Below are positions 42,350-49,840 of a stretch of DNA of 64,000 nucleotides, in pieces; within the stretch, counting starts at the first letter, position 1, and each line of letters begins with the position of its first letter. The translations under genes were made by a program, and so were the position numbers. The DNA lies in NCBI RefSeq assembly GCF_036227565.1, contig NZ_CP109460.1, positions 5,394,001-5,458,000 of the forward strand. The letters run 5' to 3'. The notes beneath the pieces are model-generated. The model was not told the DNA's origin. It saw only the letters and a list, made by a program, of their open reading frames with translations, and made no database searches. This DNA comes from Streptomyces sp. NBC_01454. GTDB taxonomy: Bacteria; Actinomycetota; Actinomycetes; Streptomycetales; Streptomycetaceae.

Positions 42350-42513
42350 ATGGACATCGACCCCGACGAGATCGTGACCGTGCACTCGACACCTACGACT
42401 GGGAGAACTCCTACTCCCGACTTCTCACCCGCCGCCAGCTCGGCGAACTCCTCCTCCGCTTCGACGACATGGCCGACGAAACCGAAACGGCCTACGAGGA
42501 GAGCACTACCTGA
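42350..42513 (+). pseudogene. Small AICE gene with apparent frameshift
   Basis: It starts in one frame (MDIDPDEIVTV) and then the sensible protein continues one base out of phase: ALDTYDWENSYSRLLTRRQL, GELLLRFDDMADETETAYEE, ending STT with a stop at 42511-42513. The first frame otherwise reads through the following hairpin as Ser/Pro-rich nonsense. A single-base indel near 42380 would restore a protein of about 54 residues. It may be a real mutation or a sequencing error. Confidence 0.55.
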
Positions 42514-42518
42514 ACACG

Positions 42519-42560
42519 CCCGGGGCGGTCGCCTCTCGCCAAAGACCGCGACCGCCCCGG
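42519..42560 (+). ncRNA. Loop-conserved hairpin, copy C
   Basis: 42 bases identical to 35572-35613 and followed, as there, by tcccttcgac before the ribosome binding site of the next gene. It lies just after a stop codon. Confidence 0.55.
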
Positions 42561-42629
42561 CCGGCGCCCCGGCCTCTCGGCCAGTGCACCGGTTCTCCGT
42601 CCCTTCGACAGAAACAGGAGACCTCCAGC

Positions 42630-43529
42630 ATGACGCATGACCGCAAGACCGCGTTGCTGACCGCAGCTCTGGACGCCGCCGCCCGGGACTGGAACGTTTT
42701 CCCCGTCATCCCCGACGACAAGCGCCCGGCGGTAAGCGACTGGGCCGAGCGTGCCACCACTGACCGGCAGCGCATCACCCGCTGCTGGACGCACGCCCCG
42801 TACAACATCGGCGTTGCCACCGGGCCCTCCGCGCTGGTGGTCATCGACCTCGACAAGCCCAAGCACCCGCAGGACACCCCGCCGGCGCACTGGGCGGAGC
42901 ACGGCGTCACTGACGGCGCTGACGTGCTCGCCGTGCTCTGCGAGCGTCATGGCCAGCCCTTCCCGGCCCAGACCTACACGGTGCGTACCTGGAGCGGGGG
43001 TACCCACCTCTACTTCGCCGCACCCGGCGGCGAGGCCTTGCGCAACACCACCGGGGACAGCAGCCGGGGACTGGGCTGGAAGGTCGACACCCGCGCCGTT
43101 GGCGGACTTGTGGTCAGCGCGGGCAGCACCTTCGCAGGACGCCCCTACGAGGTCGTTCACAGTGGCCCTGTGGCGCCGCTGCCGGGCTGGCTGGCTGAGC
43201 TGCTGCGCCCGGCGCCGCTGCCCCCGCAGAAGCCCATCACGGTCGCACTCGCAGCCCGCGACCGGCGCAGCGCATTCCTGCGGTCCGCGGTTGATGGGGA
43301 GTTGAAGCGCGTCACCACCTCCGGCGAAGACCAGCACAACAACGCGCTCTACATCGCCTCCGTCGCCCTCGGACAGCTCGTCGCCGGGGGAGAGCTCACC
43401 GACACCGACGTCACCGGCTGGCTCCTGACCGCCGCGCTCCAGGTGGGTCAGGGCGACCGCGAAGCACGCCGGACCATCGCCTCCGGCCTGCGGGCCGGAG
43501 CGGCGCGCCCGAGGACGGTGGCCGCGTGA
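42630..43529 (+). CDS. Bifunctional DNA primase/polymerase (Prim-Pol), AICE replication
   Basis: 299 residues. Prim-Pol domain with DWNVFPVIPDDKRPAVSDWA (20-39), the metal-binding VVIDLDKPK (about 70-78), GGTHLYFAAPGG (about 122-133) and GLGWKVDTRAVGGLVVSAGS. C-terminal helical part about 205-290. AICE RepSA-like replication uses such an enzyme for rolling-circle or theta-type start after excision; the mode is inferred. Strong ribosome binding site (CAGGAG). The stop overlaps the start of the ATPase gene (GTGA). Confidence 0.88.
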   Translation: MTHDRKTALLTAALDAAARDWNVFPVIPDDKRPAVSDWAERATTDRQRITRCWTHAPYNIGVATGPSALVVIDLDKPKHPQDTPPAHWAEHGVTDGADVLAVLCERHGQPFPAQTYTVRTWSGGTHLYFAAPGGEALRNTTGDSSRGLGWKVDTRAVGGLVVSAGSTFAGRPYEVVHSGPVAPLPGWLAELLRPAPLPPQKPITVALAARDRRSAFLRSAVDGELKRVTTSGEDQHNNALYIASVALGQLVAGGELTDTDVTGWLLTAALQVGQGDREARRTIASGLRAGAARPRTVAA

Positions 43530-44677
43530 GCGCCAACCCGATTCCCCCGCTCCACCTCTACTCCGTCCCCCGCGACCCCCAGGTCACCCCCGAGGCACCA
43601 CCGGCTCGGGAACGGCCCCGGACCGCATGGACCGCCGATCAGCTCATGGCCGCGGAATTCCCCGAGCCGAAATGGGCCGTCCCCGGCATCCTCGCCGAAG
43701 GCGTCAGCCTGCTCGCCGGACCGCCCAAGGTCGGCAAGTCCTGGCTCTCCCTCGGCCTTGGCCTCTCGGTCGCGGCCGGCAGCATGGCGTTCGACTCCGT
43801 CCCGGTCAAAGGTGGCCCGGTCCTCTACCTTGCGCTGGAGGACACCCCGCGTCGCCTCCAGACCCGCATGGGCAAGCTCCTCGGCGGACAGAAGGCGCCG
43901 GCCGGTCTGACGCTGGTCACCGAATGCCCGCCCTTCCCACAGGGCGGCAGCGACGCCATCGCAGGATGGCTGGACCGCAACCCGGACGCCCGCATGGTCG
44001 TCATCGACGTGTTCGCCAAGATGCGCGGACAGGCGCCCCAGGGCGTCTCGGCGTACGACGCGGACTACGTCGCCGTCGGCTACGCCAAGCGCATCGCGGA
44101 CCACTACGGCATCGCCGTAGTCCTCGTCCACCACGTCCGCAAAGCCGGGTCTGAAGACTTCCTGACGGAGGTCTCCGGCACCAACGGCATCGCCGGAGCC
44201 GCTGACGCCACGCTCGTGCTCAAGCGCGCCCGAGGGCAAGCGGACGGCATCCTGCACGTCACCGGCCGCGACGTGAACGAAGCCGAATACGCGCTCTCCT
44301 TCCAGGAAGCCTCCGGCGCCTGGCACTTGCTCGACGGGCCCGCCTCCGACCACACCGTCGGCGACACCCGCGCCGCCATCCTCCGCTACGTCCGCGCCAA
44401 CCCCGGGGCAAAGCCCAAGGACATCGCGGAAGCCCTCCCGCAGGCCGGCGCAGACACAGTGCGCCGGACCTGCTCCCGGATGGCGGAGGACGGCCAGCTC
44501 ATCAAGGACGGCAGCGGCCGCTACTACCCGGACACCGAGACCCGGACACAGGGCACACCAGAGGTGTCCCAGCTGTCCGACTGTCCGGTTGACCCATCTG
44601 ACCTGCAAGAACTACCCGGACAGCAGGAATGGGAGCTGTCCCAGCTGTCCGACTCCGGTGAGAGGAGCGATCAGTGA
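43526..44677 (+). CDS. RepA-like AAA ATPase/helicase, AICE replication
   Basis: 383 residues. RecA-like ATPase: Walker A GPPKVGKSWLSL (65-76), VLYLALEDTPRRLQTRM, Walker B ARMVVIDVFAKM (about 152-163), then VVLVHHVRKAGSEDFLTEVS. A winged-helix follows (GAKPKDIAEALPQAGADTVR). The C-terminal about 45 residues (VSQLSDCPVDPSDLQELPGQ) are not a domain; they are encoded by an inverted copy of the GGACAG module found three times in the left part of the element. This suggests the coding DNA also serves as a replication site. The gene overlaps its neighbours at both ends (GTGA). Confidence 0.85.
   Translation: MSANPIPPLHLYSVPRDPQVTPEAPPARERPRTAWTADQLMAAEFPEPKWAVPGILAEGVSLLAGPPKVGKSWLSLGLGLSVAAGSMAFDSVPVKGGPVLYLALEDTPRRLQTRMGKLLGGQKAPAGLTLVTECPPFPQGGSDAIAGWLDRNPDARMVVIDVFAKMRGQAPQGVSAYDADYVAVGYAKRIADHYGIAVVLVHHVRKAGSEDFLTEVSGTNGIAGAADATLVLKRARGQADGILHVTGRDVNEAEYALSFQEASGAWHLLDGPASDHTVGDTRAAILRYVRANPGAKPKDIAEALPQAGADTVRRTCSRMAEDGQLIKDGSGRYYPDTETRTQGTPEVSQLSDCPVDPSDLQELPGQQEWELSQLSDSGERSDQ
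44564..44650 (-). repeat. GGACAG iteron module, inverted, inside the replication gene (copy 4)
   Basis: On the minus strand: ggacagctgggacag, ctgtccgggtag, gcaggtcaga and ccggacagtcggacagctgg with gacac, the same order as in copies 1 to 3. It lacks the upstream hairpin. Confidence 0.75.
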
Positions 44678-44877
44678 CGACCGCGGTTTCCAGCTCACGG
44701 GACGAAAAGCTCACGATCACCTACATCTGCACGGACCTGGGGGTTTCGCGTTCGACCTTCTACGACTGGCGACAGAAAGGGCGCGCCCCTCGTTGCATCA
44801 AGCTTCCGAACGGTGATCTGAGGATTCTACGGAGCGACTACGACCACTGGTTGGATGACCGGGGGGACAGGGCCTGA
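44674..44877 (+). CDS. Excisionase (Xis-like, MerR/HTH_17 type)
   Basis: 67 residues. A small winged HTH (KLTITYICTDLGVSRSTFYD, WRQKGRAPRCIKLPNGDLRI, YDHWLDDRG) of the kind that directs integrase to excision. The GTG overlaps the stop of the replication gene by 4 bases, and its own stop overlaps the integrase start (TGATG), so Rep, Xis and Int are translated as a coupled group. Canonical AICE order. Confidence 0.88.
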   Translation: MTTAVSSSRDEKLTITYICTDLGVSRSTFYDWRQKGRAPRCIKLPNGDLRILRSDYDHWLDDRGDRA

Positions 44878-46265
44878 TGGACATCGCATACGACGTCAGG
44901 GTCTGGAAGATCCTCACGTACAAGGGCAAGCGCAAGACCACACACACCGTGCGGTGGGCCGTTGGCGGTAAGGCGTACCGCCAACCCCACGCGACGTACG
45001 CACTTGCGGACGCGTTCCGCTCGGAGCTGGTGAGCGCGACGCGCCGAGGTGAGGCGTTCAGCGTCACCACCGGGCGGCCCATTTCCCACCGGTCCGGGGC
45101 CAGCGCAGTGAACTGGTACGACTTCGCCATTCAGTTCTGCGACGTCCAATGGCGGCGCACCTCCGGCAACAACCGGAAGACCGTAGCCAAAGTGCTCATG
45201 GCGACTACGATCGCGCTGCTGCGCACCTCGCCGAACGGCTTCAAGCCTGTCGATGTGCGCACCGCGCTGCGGGAATGGGCTTTCAACACCAGGCGCCGGC
45301 AGGATGCCCCATCCCATGTCGCCACCATCCTGAAATGGGTTGAGCGCAACACGCTGTCCATGGCGGCCTGGGAGGACCCGGCGAAGGTCGAAGAGATACT
45401 CCACGCGGTCGGGACCAAGTTGGACGGCACAGCGGTCGCAGCCTCCTCGGTCAAGCGCAGCAGACGCGTGCTGAACGTCGCCATGGAGCACGCGGTGAAG
45501 CACAGCGTCCTTCGCTCGAATCCACTGCCCAAGGGGAGAGGCGCCGCCCCGAAGACCTCCTCGGCGGTGGACAAGAGGTCTCTCCTCAACCGCTTGCAGG
45601 CGTGGCGCCTTCTCGGCTGGGTGCGGCAACGTCCCCGTGGAGGCCGGAAGCTGCATGCCTTCTTCGCGACGATGTACTACGCCGGCGCCCGGCCGGAGGA
45701 GGCTGTGGCGATGTCCGTGCTGGATGTGCATCTGCCGCGAGAAAGCGACGAGGATCAGTGGGGCGAGCTCCTGCTCCACACTGCGCGCCCGGAGGTCGGC
45801 AAGCAGTGGACTGACACCGGGGAAGTACACGACGAGCGGGGGCTCAAAGGAAGGGCCTCCGACGACACCCGCGTCGTCCCCTGCCGGCCAGCCTTGACGA
45901 AGATTCTCCGCGAGCACATCGGTGCGGAGGAGCTGAAGCCCGGCGACCGGCTGTTCCAAGGCGAGGGGGGCGGCATGCTCGCAGGGTCGGTCATCCGGCG
46001 GGCGTGGCGGACAGCGAGGCTGAAGGTGCTCAGCGACGAGGAGTTCACCTCGCCGCTCGGGAAGCGGGTCTACGACCTGCGGCACACCTGCCTGACCAAC
46101 TGGCTCAACGATGGTGTTCCGCCTGCGCAGGTCGCCGAGTGGGCGGGTAACAGCGTCCCGGTCCTGCTCGCCACCTACGCACGATGCATCTCGGGTCAGC
46201 TCTCGGACCTGAAGAAGCGGATCGAGGCGGGCGGGGACCTGTCGGAGGCCCCTGCGGCGGACTGA
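44877..46265 (+). CDS. Tyrosine recombinase integrase of the AICE
   Basis: 462 residues. N-terminal arm-binding part, core-binding helical domain (about 80-170) and a catalytic domain with the first Arg in YAGARPEEAVAM (near 268), Arg-His in DLRHTCLTNWL (near 399-410), WAGNS (Trp in the second-His position) and the nucleophile Tyr in LLATYARCISG (near 433). It recombines the tRNA-Arg 3' half with the element. A decayed relative lies at 20040-20533. It is the last gene of the operon, 127 bp from attR, and is followed by a strong terminator. Confidence 0.95.
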   Translation: MDIAYDVRVWKILTYKGKRKTTHTVRWAVGGKAYRQPHATYALADAFRSELVSATRRGEAFSVTTGRPISHRSGASAVNWYDFAIQFCDVQWRRTSGNNRKTVAKVLMATTIALLRTSPNGFKPVDVRTALREWAFNTRRRQDAPSHVATILKWVERNTLSMAAWEDPAKVEEILHAVGTKLDGTAVAASSVKRSRRVLNVAMEHAVKHSVLRSNPLPKGRGAAPKTSSAVDKRSLLNRLQAWRLLGWVRQRPRGGRKLHAFFATMYYAGARPEEAVAMSVLDVHLPRESDEDQWGELLLHTARPEVGKQWTDTGEVHDERGLKGRASDDTRVVPCRPALTKILREHIGAEELKPGDRLFQGEGGGMLAGSVIRRAWRTARLKVLSDEEFTSPLGKRVYDLRHTCLTNWLNDGVPPAQVAEWAGNSVPVLLATYARCISGQLSDLKKRIEAGGDLSEAPAAD

Positions 46266-46280
46266 GGGGCGCCGCCAAAA

Positions 46281-46298
46281 CTTCGACACGTATTCGAC
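46281..46298. repeat. 18-mer cttcgacacgtattcgac, right-end copy
   Basis: Identical to 28300-28317 and one base different from 20825-20842. It lies 16 bases after the integrase stop and about 95 bp from attR. Confidence 0.6.
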
Positions 46299-46332
46299 GC
46301 AGCCACCCGCAGAAACCCGGTGACAGCCGGAC

Positions 46333-46379
46333 AGAGCCGGACCCTCCCATGATCATCAGGGGTGGGTCCGGCTCTTTTG
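46333..46379 (+). terminator. Terminator of the integrase operon
   Basis: 12-bp stem AGAGCCGGACCC/GGGTCCGGCTCT (46333-46344 and 46364-46375) followed by tttt. Confidence 0.85.
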
Positions 46380-46391
46380 CGTGTGCGGCTA

Positions 46392-46484
46392 AACCTGCCC
46401 TGACCAGCAAAAAGACCCTCCCGAAGGAAGGGTCTTGGAGAGCGCCCCCGGCAGGACTCGAACCTGCGGCCAAGTGCTTAGAAG
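46392..46484 (-). repeat. attR of the AICE: 93-bp direct repeat with tRNA-Arg(TCT) 3' half and terminator
   Basis: Identical to 20658-20750. The minus strand shows the anticodon loop CTTCTAA, T-arm GCAGGTTCGAGTCCTGC, acceptor 3' strand and a T-run terminator. The bases to the right (gtgtgcgagc...) are not a tRNA 5' half, so the functional tRNA is not restored here; it may lie beyond the window if more elements are stacked. Confidence 0.9.
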
Positions 46485-46890
46485 GTGTGCGAGCTTTAGC
46501 GATGTGCTCACCTGCGGTTTTGCAGGTCACGCCCAACCGATTTGAGTAAAAGCGCTTGGCCCATCTTCCCGCGGATATTGGCCAGATCGCGCCCCCAACG
46601 GAGACCGCCCCGGGCGCCACTGTAGGACGCCCGGGGCGGGTAGGGCGCGACTCCGCCATCTGGACGGACCGGCGTACCTCGCGCAAGGGACCGTGCCGCG
46701 CCCTGTTCAGGGGTGGGGGCGGGTACAGGGTCGCCGTAGTGATCATGCGTCCGCAATGGCATATGCCCAGGGTCACGCGAACGGGTGAACGAATTTGCTG
46801 GCGGTGTAGGCACGACCACAGCGGCCGGTAAACGGGTCGCCCGGTGCGATCCGGGGGTGATCAAGCGCGGGCGACCCTGTCTCGGGACCG
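46485..46890. other. Intergenic region right of attR
   Basis: No gene supported. It contains a short hairpin acctgcggttttgcaggt (46511-46528) and a 12-bp terminator-like hairpin (46605-46639). I see no tRNA. Confidence 0.45.
46605..46639. terminator. Terminator-like hairpin
   Basis: Perfect 12-bp stem ccgccccgggcg/cgcccggggcgg with an 11-base loop. It lies between attR and the downstream end of the minus-strand RiPP region and may end its transcript. Confidence 0.6.
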
Positions 46891-47448
46891 TCAGTCAGAT
46901 GGCCGGATGGAGGCCAGTACGCGGCTGCGCAGCGGCTCGGCGGTCAACGTGTCCGCGAATTGCCATGAGTACGCGGTGAACTCTTCCTCTTCAACCTTGA
47001 GGCTCTCGGCGCTCGTTCGGAACAGGAACCGAAAGTCGAAGTGGAGATGCGTCGGCTCGGCTTCCGCAGTGTTCGCGTGGATCGGGCGCACGTCGATGTG
47101 CAGCGGCACCTCGTCGTGAGGCTCGACCTGCGAGGGGTCGATGCCGGTCCTATCGGCGAGGTCACGCAGAGCTGCGGCGAGCAGTGTCGTGTCGTCCGGC
47201 TCGACGTGTCCGCCGGGCCACAGCCACTTACCACCGAGCGCCTTGTGATGGAGGGTGAGCATGCGACCGTCGGGGCGGAGTAGAACCGCGCCGGCGGTGA
47301 CATGCCCGCGGAACTCGTTCCGTGAGGTGATCCGGTTGCCGACGACGTCGAGCATCTCGGAGATGATGGCGAGCGCGTCCTTGTCCTCCGGGTGGCGGCT
47401 CAGGTAGGCGTCGAGGGTGTCGAGTACGTGCATCGCCTTGATCGGCAT
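46891..47448 (-). CDS. Nudix-fold protein with degenerate Nudix box
   Basis: 185 residues. The Nudix fold is clear (GHVTAGAVLLRPDGRMLTLH, KWLWPGGHVEPDDTTLLAAA), but the box has Asp at the first Glu position and reads RDLADRTGI where REUxEExGU is expected. Two of the metal-binding Glu are therefore replaced by Asp and Arg. It may bind rather than cleave its ligand, or hydrolyse poorly. The start at 47448 has GAAGG upstream. It is on the same strand as the graspetide genes, about 90 bp after the small Cys-rich frame. Link to that pathway is inferred. Confidence 0.8.
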   Translation of the reverse strand: MPIKAMHVLDTLDAYLSRHPEDKDALAIISEMLDVVGNRITSRNEFRGHVTAGAVLLRPDGRMLTLHHKALGGKWLWPGGHVEPDDTTLLAAALRDLADRTGIDPSQVEPHDEVPLHIDVRPIHANTAEAEPTHLHFDFRFLFRTSAESLKVEEEEFTAYSWQFADTLTAEPLRSRVLASIRPSD

Positions 47449-47536
47449 GGAGATCCTTCGCGGTGCAGGCTTCGCTCGGGCCGCCCGACGGGTTCGGAAG
47501 AGAACACCGCCGGGCCGCCCGGTCTCGCCGCCTGGT

Positions 47537-47695
47537 TTAGGTGTTGAGCAGTTCAATCTCGATCGCCAGGGCGCCGAGCGGAGCGGCTCGCTCTGTCTCA
47601 GAGCGATCGGTGCCTCGGCTCGGACGGACGCGCGTACATCCGGCAGCACCTCTACAGCTCGCACATGACGCGAGGGCAGCCTGCGGTTCCGTCAT
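47537..47695 (-). CDS. Possible small Cys-rich protein coupled to the methyltransferase gene
   Basis: 52 residues: MTEPQAALASCASCRGAAGC and a C-terminus ending GALAIEIELLNT. Its ATG overlaps the stop of the methyltransferase gene (ATGA), a common sign of coupling in this genome. Three Cys occur near the N-terminus. It could be a second peptide substrate, an accessory protein, or a chance frame; there is no family match I know. The frame is GC-rich in third positions only moderately. Confidence 0.3.
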   Translation of the reverse strand: MTEPQAALASCASCRGAAGCTRVRPSRGTDRSETERAAPLGALAIEIELLNT

Positions 47696-48882
47696 GAACC
47701 CGGGACGACCGGCAGGCGCCAACTGGGGCCGTCCTCGGCGTCTTCAAGCCAAATTCGTTGACGGTCCGGCTCGACGCTGACCCCGAACCGGGTTGCGGCC
47801 GGCGACCCCGCTGCGTGCCACAGCGCGAGAGACTGCTCGACCTCGCCCCACAGCGACACCGGGCCACCCTCGCGCACCAACCAGCCGTCGCCGTCCCGCG
47901 ACAGCACCGCGAAGGAATCGTTCGCCGCGTCGAGGACGAACGTACGCATGCGCCCGTCGTCGCCCGCCATGTCGAACGTTCGGGCGTTCGGCATCGCAAG
48001 CTGAGCAACGAACCCGCTGTCGGGCATGCGCAGCACGCCGGGCCCGTGCGGCGTCTCGCGGGTCTTGCCGTCGTCGTCGGCCGGCAGCATGCCGAGATTC
48101 GTCGGCGCCTCTTGCTGCCGCGCCATCATGAACGCCGGATCGGCCGCGATGAAACGGCCCGTCGCGTGCTGCCCGTCCTCGACGACCAGGCGCACGAGGC
48201 CGAGCGAGCGAAGCCACCCGCGCAGCGTCGCCACGACGAGCCCGCCCGGCACGGTCTCGCGGACCCACGCCCACGGGATACCGCGTACGCCCATGGTGGC
48301 GATCGTGCGATCGGCCGGCTCGGTGCGGTCGGCGCCGGCGAGCCCGTTGCCTGTGATCAGGCGAGGGGCGTAGCCGCAGCGGTCGAGGGCGGCACGGGCC
48401 CGGCCAGCGACCCCCGGGTCGGTCTCGACCGACGTGATCTTGTCCGGGCCGAAGTGGTGGCACATGAGCGCGGTCGAGTAGCCGGTGCCCGTGCCGTACT
48501 CGGTGACGGTCGACTCGTCGTCGCCGTCGAGGGCTTGGAGCATCTGCACGACGAGCGAGGGCAGCGTCGAGGACGACGTCGGGGCGGCGCCGCTGATCGG
48601 CTGCGGGTCCGACCAATCGATATCCCGCCCGTCGAACTGCGTGATCAGGGTCTCGTCGCTGTAGACCCGGCGCAGCCACGCCTCGTCGCCGACGAGCTCG
48701 GGCGTGATCGGCACGTATGTCGTGATGCCCGGGGCGTCGTTGGGCACGTAGAACGCGGGCGTGCACTCGTGCCGGGGCACGGCCTCGACAGCGGCCCGCC
48801 ACTCTGCGGGCAGCTTGTCCGCGGCGGCGAGCTGCCCGGCGAACTCGTGCCGCAGCTCGGTCGCGAGATCAGGTTCGGTCAT
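47692..48882 (-). CDS. PIMT-like methyltransferase of an ATP-grasp RiPP (graspetide) system
   Basis: 396 residues. Protein-isoaspartate methyltransferase-like fold: AVEAVPRHECTPAFYV, SSSTLPSLVVQMLQALDG and SAM motif VTEYGTGTGYSTAL (126-139), then a long C-terminal extension (from about 230) with WLVREGGPVSLWGEVEQSLA. This is the methyltransferase family encoded beside ATP-grasp peptide maturases (TIGR04188-type). In related systems (fuscimiditide, ThfM) it methylates an Asp side chain of the graspetide to give an aspartimide. It overlaps the ATP-grasp gene by 14 bases. Confidence 0.88.
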   Translation of the reverse strand: MTEPDLATELRHEFAGQLAAADKLPAEWRAAVEAVPRHECTPAFYVPNDAPGITTYVPITPELVGDEAWLRRVYSDETLITQFDGRDIDWSDPQPISGAAPTSSSTLPSLVVQMLQALDGDDESTVTEYGTGTGYSTALMCHHFGPDKITSVETDPGVAGRARAALDRCGYAPRLITGNGLAGADRTEPADRTIATMGVRGIPWAWVRETVPGGLVVATLRGWLRSLGLVRLVVEDGQHATGRFIAADPAFMMARQQEAPTNLGMLPADDDGKTRETPHGPGVLRMPDSGFVAQLAMPNARTFDMAGDDGRMRTFVLDAANDSFAVLSRDGDGWLVREGGPVSLWGEVEQSLALWHAAGSPAATRFGVSVEPDRQRIWLEDAEDGPSWRLPVVPGS

Positions 48883-49840
48883 GGGTGCCTCGTTCCAAGA
48901 GATCGGCGAGTGCGGCGGTCATGGGCAGGCCCGTCGGGGGTTCCATCCATGCCCACTGCCCCGAGGGGTTGCATTCAATGAACGTCCACGTGCCGTCGGC
49001 GGACAGGGTGAAGTCGAACGCGCCGAAGATGAGCCCGAAGTGCCGCAGGTACGCGAACAGTGCGCGCTCGACGTCGGGCGGGGCCTCGACCGGCGTATAG
49101 GTGTGCGTGCTGTAGTCGGTGCGCCAGTCGAGCAGCCCCGAGTCGATCCGCACCGCGAACACGTGCTCGCCGATCACGGTCACGCGGACGTCGGCGACCT
49201 TGTCGACGCGGGCCTGCAACAGGTGCATGGTCCCGGCGATACCGTCGTCGATCTCGTCCTCGGTAACTTCGTCGACGAGCACGGTCTGCGCCTGACCGTC
49301 GACGAGGTACAGCGGGGTCGCAAGCGGCTTGTAGATCACGGGTCCGTGTTCCTTGACGAACGCGCGGGCGTCGTCGGGCCGGTTCGTGATCAGGGTCGGC
49401 GGCAGGACGAACCCGGCCTCGGCCGCGGCGGCGAGCCCGGCCGGCTTGTACTCGGCGTCTCCGATGCGGTTCGGGTGGTTGACGTACAGGCAGTCGGGCA
49501 GCGAGACGAGCACGCCGCCGAGCCCGTATCGGGCCTGCGCGGCGGCAAAGCGGGCGTCCTGGTCGTCGAGGTGGGGGAAAGCGAACCCGGACGGGCGCCG
49601 GTAGTACAGCGCCCGCACGCCGTCGAGTTCGGCGACGCGGGTCGGGGTCGCGAGACTGCCCCGCCACCGTGCCGTGCCGCCGCCGATGTGGGCGGAGCAC
49701 GACAGGGTGGCGGGGAAGTGACCGCTGTCGAGCCGCACGACCGGGACGCCCCGGCCGTGCAGCTCGGCAATCACGAAGTCGGCGGTCGGGTCGTCATCGT
49801 TCGTGACGACCGCGACCGGGCGAGCGTCGTCTCGTGTCAC
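48869..49840 (-). CDS. tgmB: ATP-grasp graspetide synthetase (TgmB-like)
   Basis: 323 residues. ATP-grasp fold with VTNDDDPTADFVIAELHGRG at the start, the family-typical YYRRPSGFAFPH and VNHPNRIGDAEYKPAGLAAA, the lysine-containing HGPVIYKPLATP (near 168), and the metal-binding SADGTWTFIECNPSGQW (near 285-300). These ligases use ATP to form ester or amide links between Asp/Glu and Thr/Ser/Lys side chains of a precursor peptide. The GTG overlaps the stop of the precursor gene (GTGA), a tight operon. The gene name follows the TgmABC-type family and is tentative. Confidence 0.88.
   Translation of the reverse strand: MTRDDARPVAVVTNDDDPTADFVIAELHGRGVPVVRLDSGHFPATLSCSAHIGGGTARWRGSLATPTRVAELDGVRALYYRRPSGFAFPHLDDQDARFAAAQARYGLGGVLVSLPDCLYVNHPNRIGDAEYKPAGLAAAAEAGFVLPPTLITNRPDDARAFVKEHGPVIYKPLATPLYLVDGQAQTVLVDEVTEDEIDDGIAGTMHLLQARVDKVADVRVTVIGEHVFAVRIDSGLLDWRTDYSTHTYTPVEAPPDVERALFAYLRHFGLIFGAFDFTLSADGTWTFIECNPSGQWAWMEPPTGLPMTAALADLLERGTHDRT

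Noticed and set aside
44838..46289. Long minus-strand frame opposite the integrase
   Set aside because: Antisense shadow; the integrase has all catalytic motifs.
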